DNA from: Allobosea sp. UNC402CLCol
GTDB lineage: Bacteria > Pseudomonadota > Alphaproteobacteria > Rhizobiales > Beijerinckiaceae
Assembly (NCBI RefSeq): GCF_000745475.1
Contig: NZ_JQJJ01000004.1
Location: 1 to 58,846, forward strand
Length of the DNA stretch: 58,846 bases
Reading direction: 5' to 3'
The notes beneath the pieces are model-generated. The model worked only from the letters and a program-made list of their open reading frames with translations. It had not been told where the DNA came from and made no database searches. A program made the position numbers and the translations under genes. Position 1 is the stretch's first letter, and each line of letters starts with the position of its first letter. This document shows, piece after piece, positions 17,168 through 26,122 of the stretch.

Positions 17168-18312
17168 GCGATATGACGATGAACCGCCGGGACGTGGTCA
17201 TCACCGGTATCGGCATCGCCTCCAGCCTCGGCGAAGGCGTCGAGGTCCATGCCGCGGCACTCGCCGCCGGCGGCCCGCCGACCGTCGACACCGAGAGCTT
17301 CAAGCCCTATCCGGTCCATCCGCTCCTCGCGCTGGAGCTCGACCGGCAGATCCCGAAGAAATCCGACCAGCGCCAGATGGAGCCCTGGCAGCGCCTCGGC
17401 GTCTATGCCGCCGGCCTCGCCCTCGACTCCGCCGGGATCAAGGAGGATGCCGAGGCCAAGAGCGCGCTGCAGGTCATCGTCGCCGCCGGCGGCGGCGAGC
17501 GCGACCATGCGGTGGATTCCGCCATCCTCACGGGATTGCGCGGCGCCAACGAGCCCGGCACCTATCTCAACGAGCACCTGATGGGTGATCTGCGCCCCAC
17601 GCTCTTCCTCGCCCAGCTCTCCAACCTGCTCGCCGGCAACATCGCCATCGTCCATGGCGTCACCGGTCCCTCGCGCACCTTCATGGGCGAGGAGCAGGCC
17701 GGCGTCGACGCCATCCGCACCGCCCACGCCCGCATCGCCTCGGGCCAGTCCGACCTGATGTTGGTCGGCGGCGCCTATAATGCCGAGCGCCGCGACATGC
17801 TGCTGCTCTTCGAGCTCGGCGGCTATCTGCGCCAGGGCAGCTTCGCCCCCGTCTTCGCGCGCGAAGAGGCTCCGGGCCTGATCACCGGCAGCGCCGGCGC
17901 CTTCCTCGTCCTCGAATCGGCCGAGCGTGCCGCCGCACGCGGCGCCAAGGTCTACGCCAAGCTCAGCCATGCCGGCGCGACGCGCAGCCGCCGTGCGCCC
18001 GGCACGGTCGAGTCGGCCCTGGCCGGACTCGTGGGTGGCTTCGGCCCGCTCGGCGCCGACGCGCTCGCCATTTCGGCAGCGACAGGCTGCGCCGGCATCA
18101 CGGCCGAAGAAGCCAACGCGCTCGCGAAGGCCGCGCCATCGGCGAAGCGGATCGCGGCGGGCGATCTCGTCGGCCATGGCGTCGAGGCCGCATTTCCGGT
18201 CTCCGTGGCCCTCGCGGCCATCGCCTTGTCGGCTGGGCAGGCGAAGCAAGCGGTCGTCACCGGCGCCGGCCATTGGCGCGGCGAAGGCGCCGCGCATCTG
18301 GTTCAAGCGTGA
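17164..18312 (+). CDS. fabF2XL: FabF-like ketosynthase lacking the catalytic cysteine (fabF2XL position)
   Basis: A 382-residue thiolase-fold protein homologous to beta-ketoacyl-ACP synthase II. Where FabF has TACATG with its nucleophilic Cys, this protein reads GEEQAG (residues 175-180), with Glu177 aligned to the cysteine. The first catalytic His (NAHGTST in FabF) is replaced by Ala306 in SAATGC. The second His is kept (His338 in VGHG). This residue pattern resembles the chain-length-factor subunit of type II polyketide synthases, which pairs with an active KS. The next gene codes for a complete KS. In rhizobia the equivalent pair is called FabF2XL/FabF1XL. That it is a chain-length factor is inference. 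Confidence 0.88.
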   Translation: MSDMTMNRRDVVITGIGIASSLGEGVEVHAAALAAGGPPTVDTESFKPYPVHPLLALELDRQIPKKSDQRQMEPWQRLGVYAAGLALDSAGIKEDAEAKSALQVIVAAGGGERDHAVDSAILTGLRGANEPGTYLNEHLMGDLRPTLFLAQLSNLLAGNIAIVHGVTGPSRTFMGEEQAGVDAIRTAHARIASGQSDLMLVGGAYNAERRDMLLLFELGGYLRQGSFAPVFAREEAPGLITGSAGAFLVLESAERAAARGAKVYAKLSHAGATRSRRAPGTVESALAGLVGGFGPLGADALAISAATGCAGITAEEANALAKAAPSAKRIAAGDLVGHGVEAAFPVSVALAAIALSAGQAKQAVVTGAGHWRGEGAAHLVQA

Positions 18313-18324
18313 GAGGTTGAAGCC

Positions 18325-19601
<1,277 letters not shown>

Positions 19602-19605
<4 letters not shown>

Positions 19606-20348
19606 CCAAGATTCTGGTAACGGGCGGCGCCAAGGGTGTCGGCGCCGCGATCGTGCGCGCGCTCGTCGCGGCCGGTCACGATGTCGATTTCACCTTCCGC
19701 TCCTCCGCCGATCAGGCGAAGGCGCTGGCCGGGGAGATCGCCGCCGCCCATCCCGGCCGCGCGGTCAGCGCCCTGCCGCTCGATCTCTCCGACAAGGGCG
19801 CGCTCGACGCCTTCTGCGAGGAGCGCGAGGGCGAGAGCTATTTCGGCCTCGTCCACAATGCCGGCCAGCCCTATGATTCGCTGGCCGCGATGATCGTGCA
19901 GGACAAGGCGGAAGCCGCGATGCAGGTCAATTTCTGGGCCTTCACCCGCCTCGCCAAGAGCCTGATGCGCAACATGATCCGCGCCAAGGCCGGCCGCATC
20001 GTCGCCATCGGCTCGGTCGCGGCGCTGCGCGGCAATCCCGGCAACGCCGCCTATGCCGCCTCCAAGGGCGCTTTGATCTCCTATGCCAAGACGCTCGCTG
20101 TCGAGACCGGCAAACGCGGCGTCACGGTCAACGTGATCGCACCGGGCTTCGTCGACACCGACATGATGGCGCCCTACGCCGCCTATCGCGACAAGATGCA
20201 GGCGCAGATCCCGGCCGGGCGCTTCGCCAGGCCGGAGGAGGTCGCCGGCCTCGCCGCCTTCCTGATGAGCGAGCCCGCCGCCTATATCAGCGGCACTGTG
20301 CTGCCGATCGACGGCGGGTTGACCGCCCAGCTCGGCGTGCATCGCTGA
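19602..20348 (+). CDS. SDR 3-oxoacyl-ACP reductase (FabG-like) of the lipid A cluster
   Basis: A 248-residue short-chain dehydrogenase. The nucleotide-binding GGAKGVGAA is at the N-terminus, and the catalytic Tyr151 and Lys155 lie in AAYAASKGA. It most likely reduces 3-oxoacyl-AcpXL. Its ATG overlaps the stop of the ketosynthase, which supports a role in the same pathway. It is the last gene before the toxin-antitoxin insertion. Confidence 0.9.
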
Positions 20349-20365
20349 TATCGACCGATAGGGCT

Positions 20366-20400
20366 GTTCATGTTAAGGTTCATCCTGAACCGGAGTGAAC
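20366..20400 (+). promoter_or_regulatory. nested inverted repeats before parD, probable autoregulatory operator
   Basis: GTTCA half-sites at 20366 and 20378 are mirrored by TGAAC half-sites at 20386 and 20396. The inner pair forms the perfect palindrome GGTTCA-TCC-TGAACC (20377-20391). Half-site spacing of about one helical turn just before the start of a ribbon-helix-helix antitoxin is what an autorepressor operator looks like. It also overlaps the region where the promoter must lie. Confidence 0.6.
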
Positions 20401-20404
20401 CGAC

Positions 20405-20647
20405 ATGACGGCAGCCTTCACCATCCGCCTCGACGACGAGATGCTGGCCAAGCTCGACGCGTTGGCGGCCGATACCGACCGCTCCCGCAACTGGATCGCA
20501 GCGAAGGCGATCGAGGACTATGTCGCGCTGAACGCCTGGCAGATCGCGAGGATCAAGGAGGGGATCGCCGAAGCCGATCGCGGCGAGTTCGCGACGGACG
20601 AAGAGGTCGAGGCCGTGTTCCGCAAGTACAAGGCCGTGGCGGAGTGA
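20405..20647 (+). CDS. parD: ParD/CopG-type ribbon-helix-helix antitoxin
   Basis: An 80-residue protein with an N-terminal beta strand and two helices (AFTIRLDDEMLAKLDALAADT, continuing to about 45) typical of RHH DNA-binding dimers, and an acidic flexible C-terminal half that would neutralise the toxin. Its stop overlaps the toxin GTG start by 4 bases (GTGA). It lies between fabG and the dehydrogenase of the lipid A cluster, in the same orientation. Confidence 0.85.
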   Translation: MTAAFTIRLDDEMLAKLDALAADTDRSRNWIAAKAIEDYVALNAWQIARIKEGIAEADRGEFATDEEVEAVFRKYKAVAE

Positions 20648-20928
20648 GGCTCGTCTGGACGAAACGCTCACTGCGCGAGCTCGACCAGATCTTTGCCTTC
20701 ATCGCGAAGGACAGCCGCTCCGCCGCTGCAGCACTGGTTGATCTCGTTGAGCAGCGCTCCGCAATGCTGACCAGCCATCCAGAGATCGGGCGGCCGGGAC
20801 GGAGCGATGGAACCCGCGAACTCATCGTGACTGGCACGCCCTATATCCTCCCCTACCGCGTCAGCGACGGCCGCGTCGAAATCCTCGCGGTCCTCCACAC
20901 CTCCCGGCAATGGCCGGACCAGATCTGA
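20644..20928 (+). CDS. parE: ParE/RelE superfamily toxin
   Basis: A 94-residue basic protein with the family pattern: an opening WTKRSLRELDQIFAFIA helix pair, the HPEIGRPGR turn, and closing strands LIVTGTPYILPYRV then VEILAVLHTSRQWP. ParE members inhibit gyrase and RelE members cut mRNA. Sequence alone favours the ParE side. Translation starts at a GTG that overlaps the antitoxin stop. The next gene begins 16 bases after the toxin stop. Confidence 0.85.
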   Translation: MRLVWTKRSLRELDQIFAFIAKDSRSAAAALVDLVEQRSAMLTSHPEIGRPGRSDGTRELIVTGTPYILPYRVSDGRVEILAVLHTSRQWPDQI

Positions 20929-20944
20929 AAGACGTCGAATCCTC

Positions 20945-21967
20945 ATGCGCTCCCTCCAGCTCCATGGCGACCGCGATCTCCGTCTCGAGGAGATCGAGCC
21001 GCCGCCGCCGCCCGCTCCCGGCGAGGTGCAGATCCGCATCAAGGCGGTGGGCTTGAACTATCTCGACCTCTGGGGCTTCCGCGGCATGGCCTTCGCCAAG
21101 CGCAAGATGCCGCAGGCGGCGGGCGTCGAGGCCGCCGGCGAGATCGTCTGCGTCGGCGAGGGCGTGACCGGCTTCGCGCCCGGCGACACCGTCACCGCCT
21201 ATGGCGCCGACACCTGCGGCCACTGCAAGGCCTGCCGCGAGGGGCGCGACAATCTCTGCGAGAGCGTCGCCGGCATCATGGGCTTCCATATCGACGGCTT
21301 CGCCCGCGAAGTGCTGAACCGCCCGGCGCGCCTGACGATCAAGGCGCCGAAGGGCGTCTCCTTCGAGGATGCGGCCTGCGCGCCGATCGGCTTCGGCACG
21401 GTCCAGCACATGCTGTTCGACAACGCGAAGCTGGAGCCCGGCGAATCCGTGCTCGTCCATGCCGGCGGCTCCGGCATCGGCACCGCCGCGATCCTGATGG
21501 CGAAGGCGATCGGCTGCACGGTCTACACCACGGTCGGCGACGACGAGAAGGGCGCCAAGGCCAAGGCGCTCGGCGCCGACCACGTCATCAATTATCGAGA
21601 GGATCGCTTCGAGGGCGTGGTCCGCAGGCTCACCGGCCGCAAGGGCGTCGATGTCGTCTTCGAGCACGTTGGAGCCGATACCTGGAACGGCTCGCTGCTC
21701 TGCCTGAAGCGCGGCGGCCGGCTCGTCACCTGCGGCGCGACCTCCGGCCCCTCGGCGACGATCAACCTGATGCAGCTCTTCCAGCAGCAATACCGCATCA
21801 CCGGCTCCTTCGGCTGCCGCATCGAGAACATCGCGCAATCGCTGGAGAAGATGGCGGGCGGCATGAAACCGGTGATCGACTCGGTCTTCCCACTCGCCGA
21901 ATTCGAGAAAGGCCTCGACCGGATCGAGGGTCGCAAGGTCTTCGGCAAGGTCGTCATCGCCTTCTGA
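20945..21967 (+). CDS. adh2XL: MDR-family dehydrogenase of the lipid A long-chain cluster
   Basis: A 340-residue medium-chain dehydrogenase. The structural zinc lobe is complete (Cys91, Cys94, Cys97, Cys105 in CGHCKACREGRDNLC). The catalytic-zinc cysteine seen in true alcohol dehydrogenases is missing: that stretch reads VGLNYLDLWG. The nucleotide-binding GGSGIGTAA motif is present. This combination suggests an NAD(P)H-dependent reductase, perhaps an enoyl-ACP reductase, rather than an alcohol dehydrogenase. In rhizobial acpXL clusters the same position holds adh2XL. Confidence 0.85.
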   Translation: MRSLQLHGDRDLRLEEIEPPPPPAPGEVQIRIKAVGLNYLDLWGFRGMAFAKRKMPQAAGVEAAGEIVCVGEGVTGFAPGDTVTAYGADTCGHCKACREGRDNLCESVAGIMGFHIDGFAREVLNRPARLTIKAPKGVSFEDAACAPIGFGTVQHMLFDNAKLEPGESVLVHAGGSGIGTAAILMAKAIGCTVYTTVGDDEKGAKAKALGADHVINYREDRFEGVVRRLTGRKGVDVVFEHVGADTWNGSLLCLKRGGRLVTCGATSGPSATINLMQLFQQQYRITGSFGCRIENIAQSLEKMAGGMKPVIDSVFPLAEFEKGLDRIEGRKVFGKVVIAF

Positions 21968-22078
21968 GCAGGGCTCCCGGCCCCGCCGGAGACTTGACGC
22001 CGGCGCATTCCTGCCCCAGATCGCGCCTTCAAGGCCCGGTCTTGCTCTCGGCACGGGCGGGATAGGGCTGGCAGGACA

Positions 22079-23059
22079 TTGAGACGGATCAAGGCTTTCG
22101 CCGCGCGAATCGGCGCAGCGGTGATGATCGGCGTGATCCGCACGCTGTTTGCGGGCTTGCGCCTGCTGGGGCCGGAGCGCTCCAGCGACCTCGGCGGCTG
22201 GCTGCTCAGGACCGCGAGCCCGCTCATCCCGGTCAACCGCGTCGCGCTCGCCAATATCCGCGCCGCCTTCCCGGAGAAGGACGAGGCCGAAATCAGGCGC
22301 ATCGCCCGCGCCGCCTGGGAGAATCTCGGCCGCACCGCCGCCGAATACGCCCATCTCAAGACGCTGTTCGATTACGACTACCATAACCCCGACCCCAACT
22401 CGCGCGTCGAGGTCGTCGGCATCGAGCATTTCATCGCGCTCAAGGACGACGAGAAGCCAGGCCTGATCTTCTCGGCCCATCTCGCCAATTGGGAGCTGCC
22501 GGCGATCTGCGCGGCGGCCTATGATCTCGAAACCACCGCCGTCTTCCGCGCGCCCAACGATCCCGCGATCGCAGCCGTGGTCCACGAGATCCGTTCCGGC
22601 GCCATGGGTGGGCTCGCGGCGGCGAAGCAGGGCGCGGCCTTCGCCATGCAGGGCGTGCTGGAGAAGGGCGGCCATCTGGGCATGCTGATCGACCAGCATT
22701 TCACCCGTGGCGTCGTGGTGCCGTTCTTCGGCCGCCCGGCGCTGACCAACCCGATCATGGGCAAATTCGCCAAGCGCTTCGAATGTCCGGTGCATGGCGT
22801 GCGCGTCATCCGCCTGCCGAAGCAGCGCTTCCGCCTGGAATTGACGCCACCCCTCGACCTGCCGCGCGATGCGCAGGGCGAGATCGACGTCCAGGGCGCC
22901 ATGGCGATGATGACGGCGGTGGTCGAAGGCTGGGTGCGCGAAAATCCCGAGCAGTGGCTCTGGATGCACCGCCGCTGGCGGCCCAACATGATTTCGGCCG
23001 CGGCGCTGGCGGAATTCGATCACACCCGCGCGACGACGCCTGTTTTCAAGGCAACGTGA
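22079..23059 (+). CDS. lpxXL: lipid A very-long-chain acyltransferase LpxXL
   Basis: A 326-residue LpxL/HtrB-family acyltransferase that moves the long hydroxy acyl chain from AcpXL onto the lipid A precursor at the inner membrane. The HX4(D/E) motif is His134-Leu-Ala-Asn-Trp-Glu139. A hydrophobic N-terminal anchor covers about residues 12-30. The chosen start is a TTG at 22079; the first in-frame ATG is residue 16 and would cut the anchor. Last gene of the acpXL cluster. Confidence 0.9.
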   Translation: MRRIKAFAARIGAAVMIGVIRTLFAGLRLLGPERSSDLGGWLLRTASPLIPVNRVALANIRAAFPEKDEAEIRRIARAAWENLGRTAAEYAHLKTLFDYDYHNPDPNSRVEVVGIEHFIALKDDEKPGLIFSAHLANWELPAICAAAYDLETTAVFRAPNDPAIAAVVHEIRSGAMGGLAAAKQGAAFAMQGVLEKGGHLGMLIDQHFTRGVVVPFFGRPALTNPIMGKFAKRFECPVHGVRVIRLPKQRFRLELTPPLDLPRDAQGEIDVQGAMAMMTAVVEGWVRENPEQWLWMHRRWRPNMISAAALAEFDHTRATTPVFKAT

Positions 23060-23123
23060 TTTCCAAATGAAGGCGAATGAGGGCTTTGGTAACCTCGTCA
23101 AAAGAAGTTGTCCGCAGAGTTCG

Positions 23124-23891
23124 ATGATGTTCCCCGGCAAGCGCCTCATTGCTGTGACGATTGCGGCCCTCGCCATGGGCATCGCGACCGTTGACGCGCA
23201 GGCGCCCGGCAAGCAGCCGAAGGCGCTGCTCGAGCTGTTCACCAGCCAGGGCTGCTCCTCCTGCCCGCCGGCCGATGCGCTGGTGATCGAGCTCGCGAAG
23301 GATCCCGACCTCATCGCCCTGACGCTGCCGGTGACCTACTGGGATTATCTCGGCTGGAAGGACACGCTGGGGAAGGACTCCTTCGCCAAGCGCCAGAAAT
23401 TCTATGCCAAGGCCCGTGGCGACGGGCAGGTCTATACTCCGCAGGTCGTCGTCAACGGCTCCGGCCATCTGGTCGGCTCCGACAAGGACGAGATCCAGAA
23501 GACGATCCGCCAGCTCGCCCCCTCCGGCTTCCCGGTCCGGATCGGGCTCGAGGAGAAGAACGGCAATCTCGAGATCAAGCTCACGCCCTCGGGCCTGGCG
23601 AGCGAGCGAGCAGCCGGCGTCTGGGTCCTGCCGACGACGCGCCTGGCCTCGGTGCCGGTGACGCGCGGCGAGAACCAGGGCAAGACCCTGTCCTATGCGA
23701 ATGTGGTACGCGGCATGGTCCGCGTCGGCGACTGGGACGGCAAGGAAACCACCATCACGGCCCCGCTGAGCGCCACCCAGGCGCCGGAGGCGGACGGCTA
23801 CGTCGTCATCGTCCAGACCGACCAGCCGGGAAAATACGGCATGATGCCGGGGCCGATCCTCGGCGCCGCGCGCGGCAAGACGGCGCCCTGA
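23124..23891 (+). CDS. DUF1223 protein, exported thioredoxin-like
   Basis: A 255-residue protein with a signal peptide (MMFPGKRLIAVTIAALAMG up to VDAQA) and a thioredoxin-like core beginning LLELFTSQGCSSCPP, the hallmark of DUF1223. The two cysteines make a CxxC redox pair. Later blocks YTPQVVVNG and VGDWDG fit the family. The frame opens at 23067, but the start at 23124 gives a proper signal peptide. A small hairpin (CGCTCC-GCA-GGAGCG, 23903-23917) lies between this gene and the convergent TPM gene. Confidence 0.85.
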   Translation: MMFPGKRLIAVTIAALAMGIATVDAQAPGKQPKALLELFTSQGCSSCPPADALVIELAKDPDLIALTLPVTYWDYLGWKDTLGKDSFAKRQKFYAKARGDGQVYTPQVVVNGSGHLVGSDKDEIQKTIRQLAPSGFPVRIGLEEKNGNLEIKLTPSGLASERAAGVWVLPTTRLASVPVTRGENQGKTLSYANVVRGMVRVGDWDGKETTITAPLSATQAPEADGYVVIVQTDQPGKYGMMPGPILGAARGKTAP

Positions 23892-23922
23892 GCCAACCTC
23901 TTCGCTCCGCAGGAGCGCAGCC

Positions 23923-24528
23923 TCAGAGCAGGATCACCTTGTTCGGCAATTCGTCGATGTCACCGGGAACCGGCGGGACGTGCTGCGCCAGCACCGCGCC
24001 GACCGCATCCACCGCCGCGATCAGCCCTTCGGTCAGACGGTCATCACGCGCCGCTGCGAGCAGGGGCTCGATGATGCCGTCCCAGGTCTTTTCATCGACC
24101 CGCCCGTCGATGCCGGTATCGACGAGGACTTCGGCGTAGCGCTCCTGCAGCGCCACATAGAGTAGCACGCCGGTGCGCCCCTTCGTCCGCGTCAGCCCCC
24201 GCGCCGTGAACTCGCGCAGCGCCGCGTCATGGGCCCGGCGCCGTTTGATGAAGCCCGGCACGAAGCGCCCGCCGCGACCGTACCAGAGCAGCACGCCGAG
24301 CAGGATGAGGGCGCAGAAGAGCTGGATCATGAAGATGCGCTGCGCGCTCATCGCCGTCAGCGAGATCAGCGGCCAGGGCACCAGCAGCGCGAGCGCCAGC
24401 GCCATCACTACCGGAACGTTGCGATAGCTCGACGCGGCCCGGTCGATGACGACGACGATCTCGCCGGCCGTGTTCAGCTCGGCGCGGCGCACCGCCTCGG
24501 CGATCGCATCCCTGTCGGAGGTATCCAT
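23923..24528 (-). CDS. TPM domain membrane protein
   Basis: A 201-residue TPM (TLP18.3/Psb32/MOLO-1) domain protein. Unlike its upstream neighbour it has no signal peptide. The N-terminal part (ELNTAGEIVVVIDRAA) is followed by two membrane helices at about 39-58 and 65-83 and then the rest of the TPM fold (VLLYVALQERYAEVLVDTGI). It begins at an ATG that shares one base with the stop of the previous gene (TGATG), so the two are translationally coupled. Its role is unknown. Similar pairs are found next to lemA in many proteobacteria. Confidence 0.85.
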   Translation of the reverse strand: MDTSDRDAIAEAVRRAELNTAGEIVVVIDRAASSYRNVPVVMALALALLVPWPLISLTAMSAQRIFMIQLFCALILLGVLLWYGRGGRFVPGFIKRRRAHDAALREFTARGLTRTKGRTGVLLYVALQERYAEVLVDTGIDGRVDEKTWDGIIEPLLAAARDDRLTEGLIAAVDAVGAVLAQHVPPVPGDIDELPNKVILL

Positions 24529-25388
24529 CACCAGCTCCCCGAAGCGCCGCCGCCACCTGACGAGCCCCCGCCGCCCGAGAAGCCGCCTCCGCCGGAAAAG
24601 CCACCGCCCGAACTCCAGCCCCCGCCGCCGCTCCAGCCCGAGCCGGATCCCCAGCCCGAATTGCCCGGCGGCAGCACGATCCAGCGGCCGTCGCGGGTCC
24701 GGTATCGGCGCGCGCCGCCACTCTGCTGGCTCAGGCCCCGCAGGAAGGCGACGATGAACAGGAAGATCAGGACCATCGCGACGACGACGGCGATGTCCTC
24801 CTGAATCGTGCTCTCGTCCGAGCGAACCTCGGCGCGGCGCTGCCATTCCTCGGCGTCGCCCGCCAGGATGGTCAGGATCGCGTCGGTCCCGGCCTCGATG
24901 CCCCCGGCGAAATCGCCCGTCTTGAATTTAGGCGCGATCGCCGTGGTGATGATCACCTTGGAGAGCGCGTCGGTCAGCGCACCTTCGAGCCCGTAGCCGA
25001 CCTCGATGCGGACCTTGCGCTCGTTGGGCGCCACGATCAGCAGCACGCCGTTGTTCTTCGCCTTCTGGCCGAGCTGCCAGTGCCGGTAGAGCCTGTTGGC
25101 GAAATCCTCGATCTCCAGCCCCTGCAGCGAAGGCACGGTCGCGACCACGACCTGGTCCGACGTCTTGTCCTCATGCGCCTTGAGCTTGTCCTCGATGCGC
25201 TGGCGCGCCTCCGGGGCGATGATGTTGGCGCCATCGACGACACGGCCCGTGAGTGCCAGATAGGTCGGATCGGCGGCGAATGACGGCAGAGCGCAGAGCA
25301 GGAAGACAAAGAGCAGGGAAACACGACGCAGAACCCCTCTCCCATTCGGGAGAGGGGTTCCCCGCGCCGCTTGCGGCATGGCCGTCAC
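24528..25388 (-). CDS. TPM domain protein (YgcG family) with Gly-rich tail
   Basis: A 286-residue protein: signal peptide, periplasmic TPM domain (about 40-180, with TSDQVVVATVPSLQG and IEVGYGLEGAL), one membrane helix near 200-216, and a C-terminal tail of repeated Gly-Gly-Gly-Gly/Ser blocks ending SGSW. The start is doubtful. The GTG at 25388 and the ATG at 25379 both precede a 13-base perfect hairpin (25331-25360) whose translation makes the n-region of the signal peptide; only rare CTG codons follow it. Operon with lemA upstream and the second TPM gene downstream. Confidence 0.85.
   Translation of the reverse strand: MTAMPQAARGTPLPNGRGVLRRVSLLFVFLLCALPSFAADPTYLALTGRVVDGANIIAPEARQRIEDKLKAHEDKTSDQVVVATVPSLQGLEIEDFANRLYRHWQLGQKAKNNGVLLIVAPNERKVRIEVGYGLEGALTDALSKVIITTAIAPKFKTGDFAGGIEAGTDAILTILAGDAEEWQRRAEVRSDESTIQEDIAVVVAMVLIFLFIVAFLRGLSQQSGGARRYRTRDGRWIVLPPGNSGWGSGSGWSGGGGWSSGGGFSGGGGFSGGGGSSGGGGASGSW
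25331..25360. repeat. 13-base-pair perfect hairpin inside the start of the TPM gene
   Basis: GAACCCCTCTCCC and GGGAGAGGGGTTC are separated by ATTC. Elements of this wording (CCTCTCCC...GGGAGAGG) are familiar to me as dispersed palindromic repeats of proteobacterial genomes. It lies 33 bases after the lemA stop and inside the predicted signal-peptide code of the TPM gene, where it could block or modulate translation or end some lemA transcripts. Confidence 0.8.
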
Positions 25389-25392
25389 AGCT

Positions 25393-25995
25393 TCAGAACT
25401 TCACCGCCGGCGGCCGCTCGGCACCGGCCGTGGCGGTGAAGGTTTCCATCGGCTTGGCGCCCCAGAACAGCTTGGCCCAGATCACGCCCGGGAAGGTGCG
25501 GATCTCGGTGTTGAAGTCCTGCACGGCCTGGATGTAGTCGCGCCGCGCCACGGCGACGCGATTCTCCGTCCCCTCGAGCTGCGACTGCAGCGCCAGGAAG
25601 TTCTGGTTCGACTTCAGGTCCGGGTAGCGCTCCACCGTGACGAGCAGCCGCCCCAGCGCGCCGGTGAGCTGGTTCTGCGCGTCCTGGTATTCCTTGAACT
25701 TGGCCGGGTCGCTGATGGTCGAGGCATCGACCTTGACCTGCGTCGCCTTGGCGCGGGCCTCGATCACGGCCGTCAGCACCTCGCGCTCCTGCGCGGCGTA
25801 ACCCTTCACCGTCTCGACGAGATTGGGAATCAGGTCGGCGCGGCGCTGATACTGGTTCTGCACCTCTGACCAGGCGGCCTTCGCCTTCTCTTCCAGCGTC
25901 GGCACGTTGTTGTAGCCGCAGCCGGCGAGCGCGATGCCGAGAAGGCCGAGCGCGAACCAGGCCAGCGGACGGCGAAGCTGGGCGGAGAACGTCAT
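25393..25995 (-). CDS. lemA: LemA family lipoprotein
   Basis: A 200-residue protein whose N-terminus is a lipoprotein signal ending LAGC (Cys26). The mature part is the four-helix LemA domain, with RRADLIPNLVETVKGY near residue 51 and RTFPGVIWAKLFWGAKP at the end. AGGGG stands before the ATG. It heads the lemA-TPM-TPM operon; the stop is only 5 bases from the GTG of the TPM gene. The molecular function of LemA is unknown. Confidence 0.93.
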   Translation of the reverse strand: MTFSAQLRRPLAWFALGLLGIALAGCGYNNVPTLEEKAKAAWSEVQNQYQRRADLIPNLVETVKGYAAQEREVLTAVIEARAKATQVKVDASTISDPAKFKEYQDAQNQLTGALGRLLVTVERYPDLKSNQNFLALQSQLEGTENRVAVARRDYIQAVQDFNTEIRTFPGVIWAKLFWGAKPMETFTATAGAERPPAVKF

Positions 25996-26122
25996 GCCGA
26001 AAACCCCTTTTGGCAGCGTTGCAATGGTGTCGATTCGGACCTTACCTGTCGCGCCGCTCCGGTCAAAGCTGCCAGGGCGCGGCGAATGGCCTATGTTGGG
26101 CCGAACCCCGCCGGAGGCTTGC

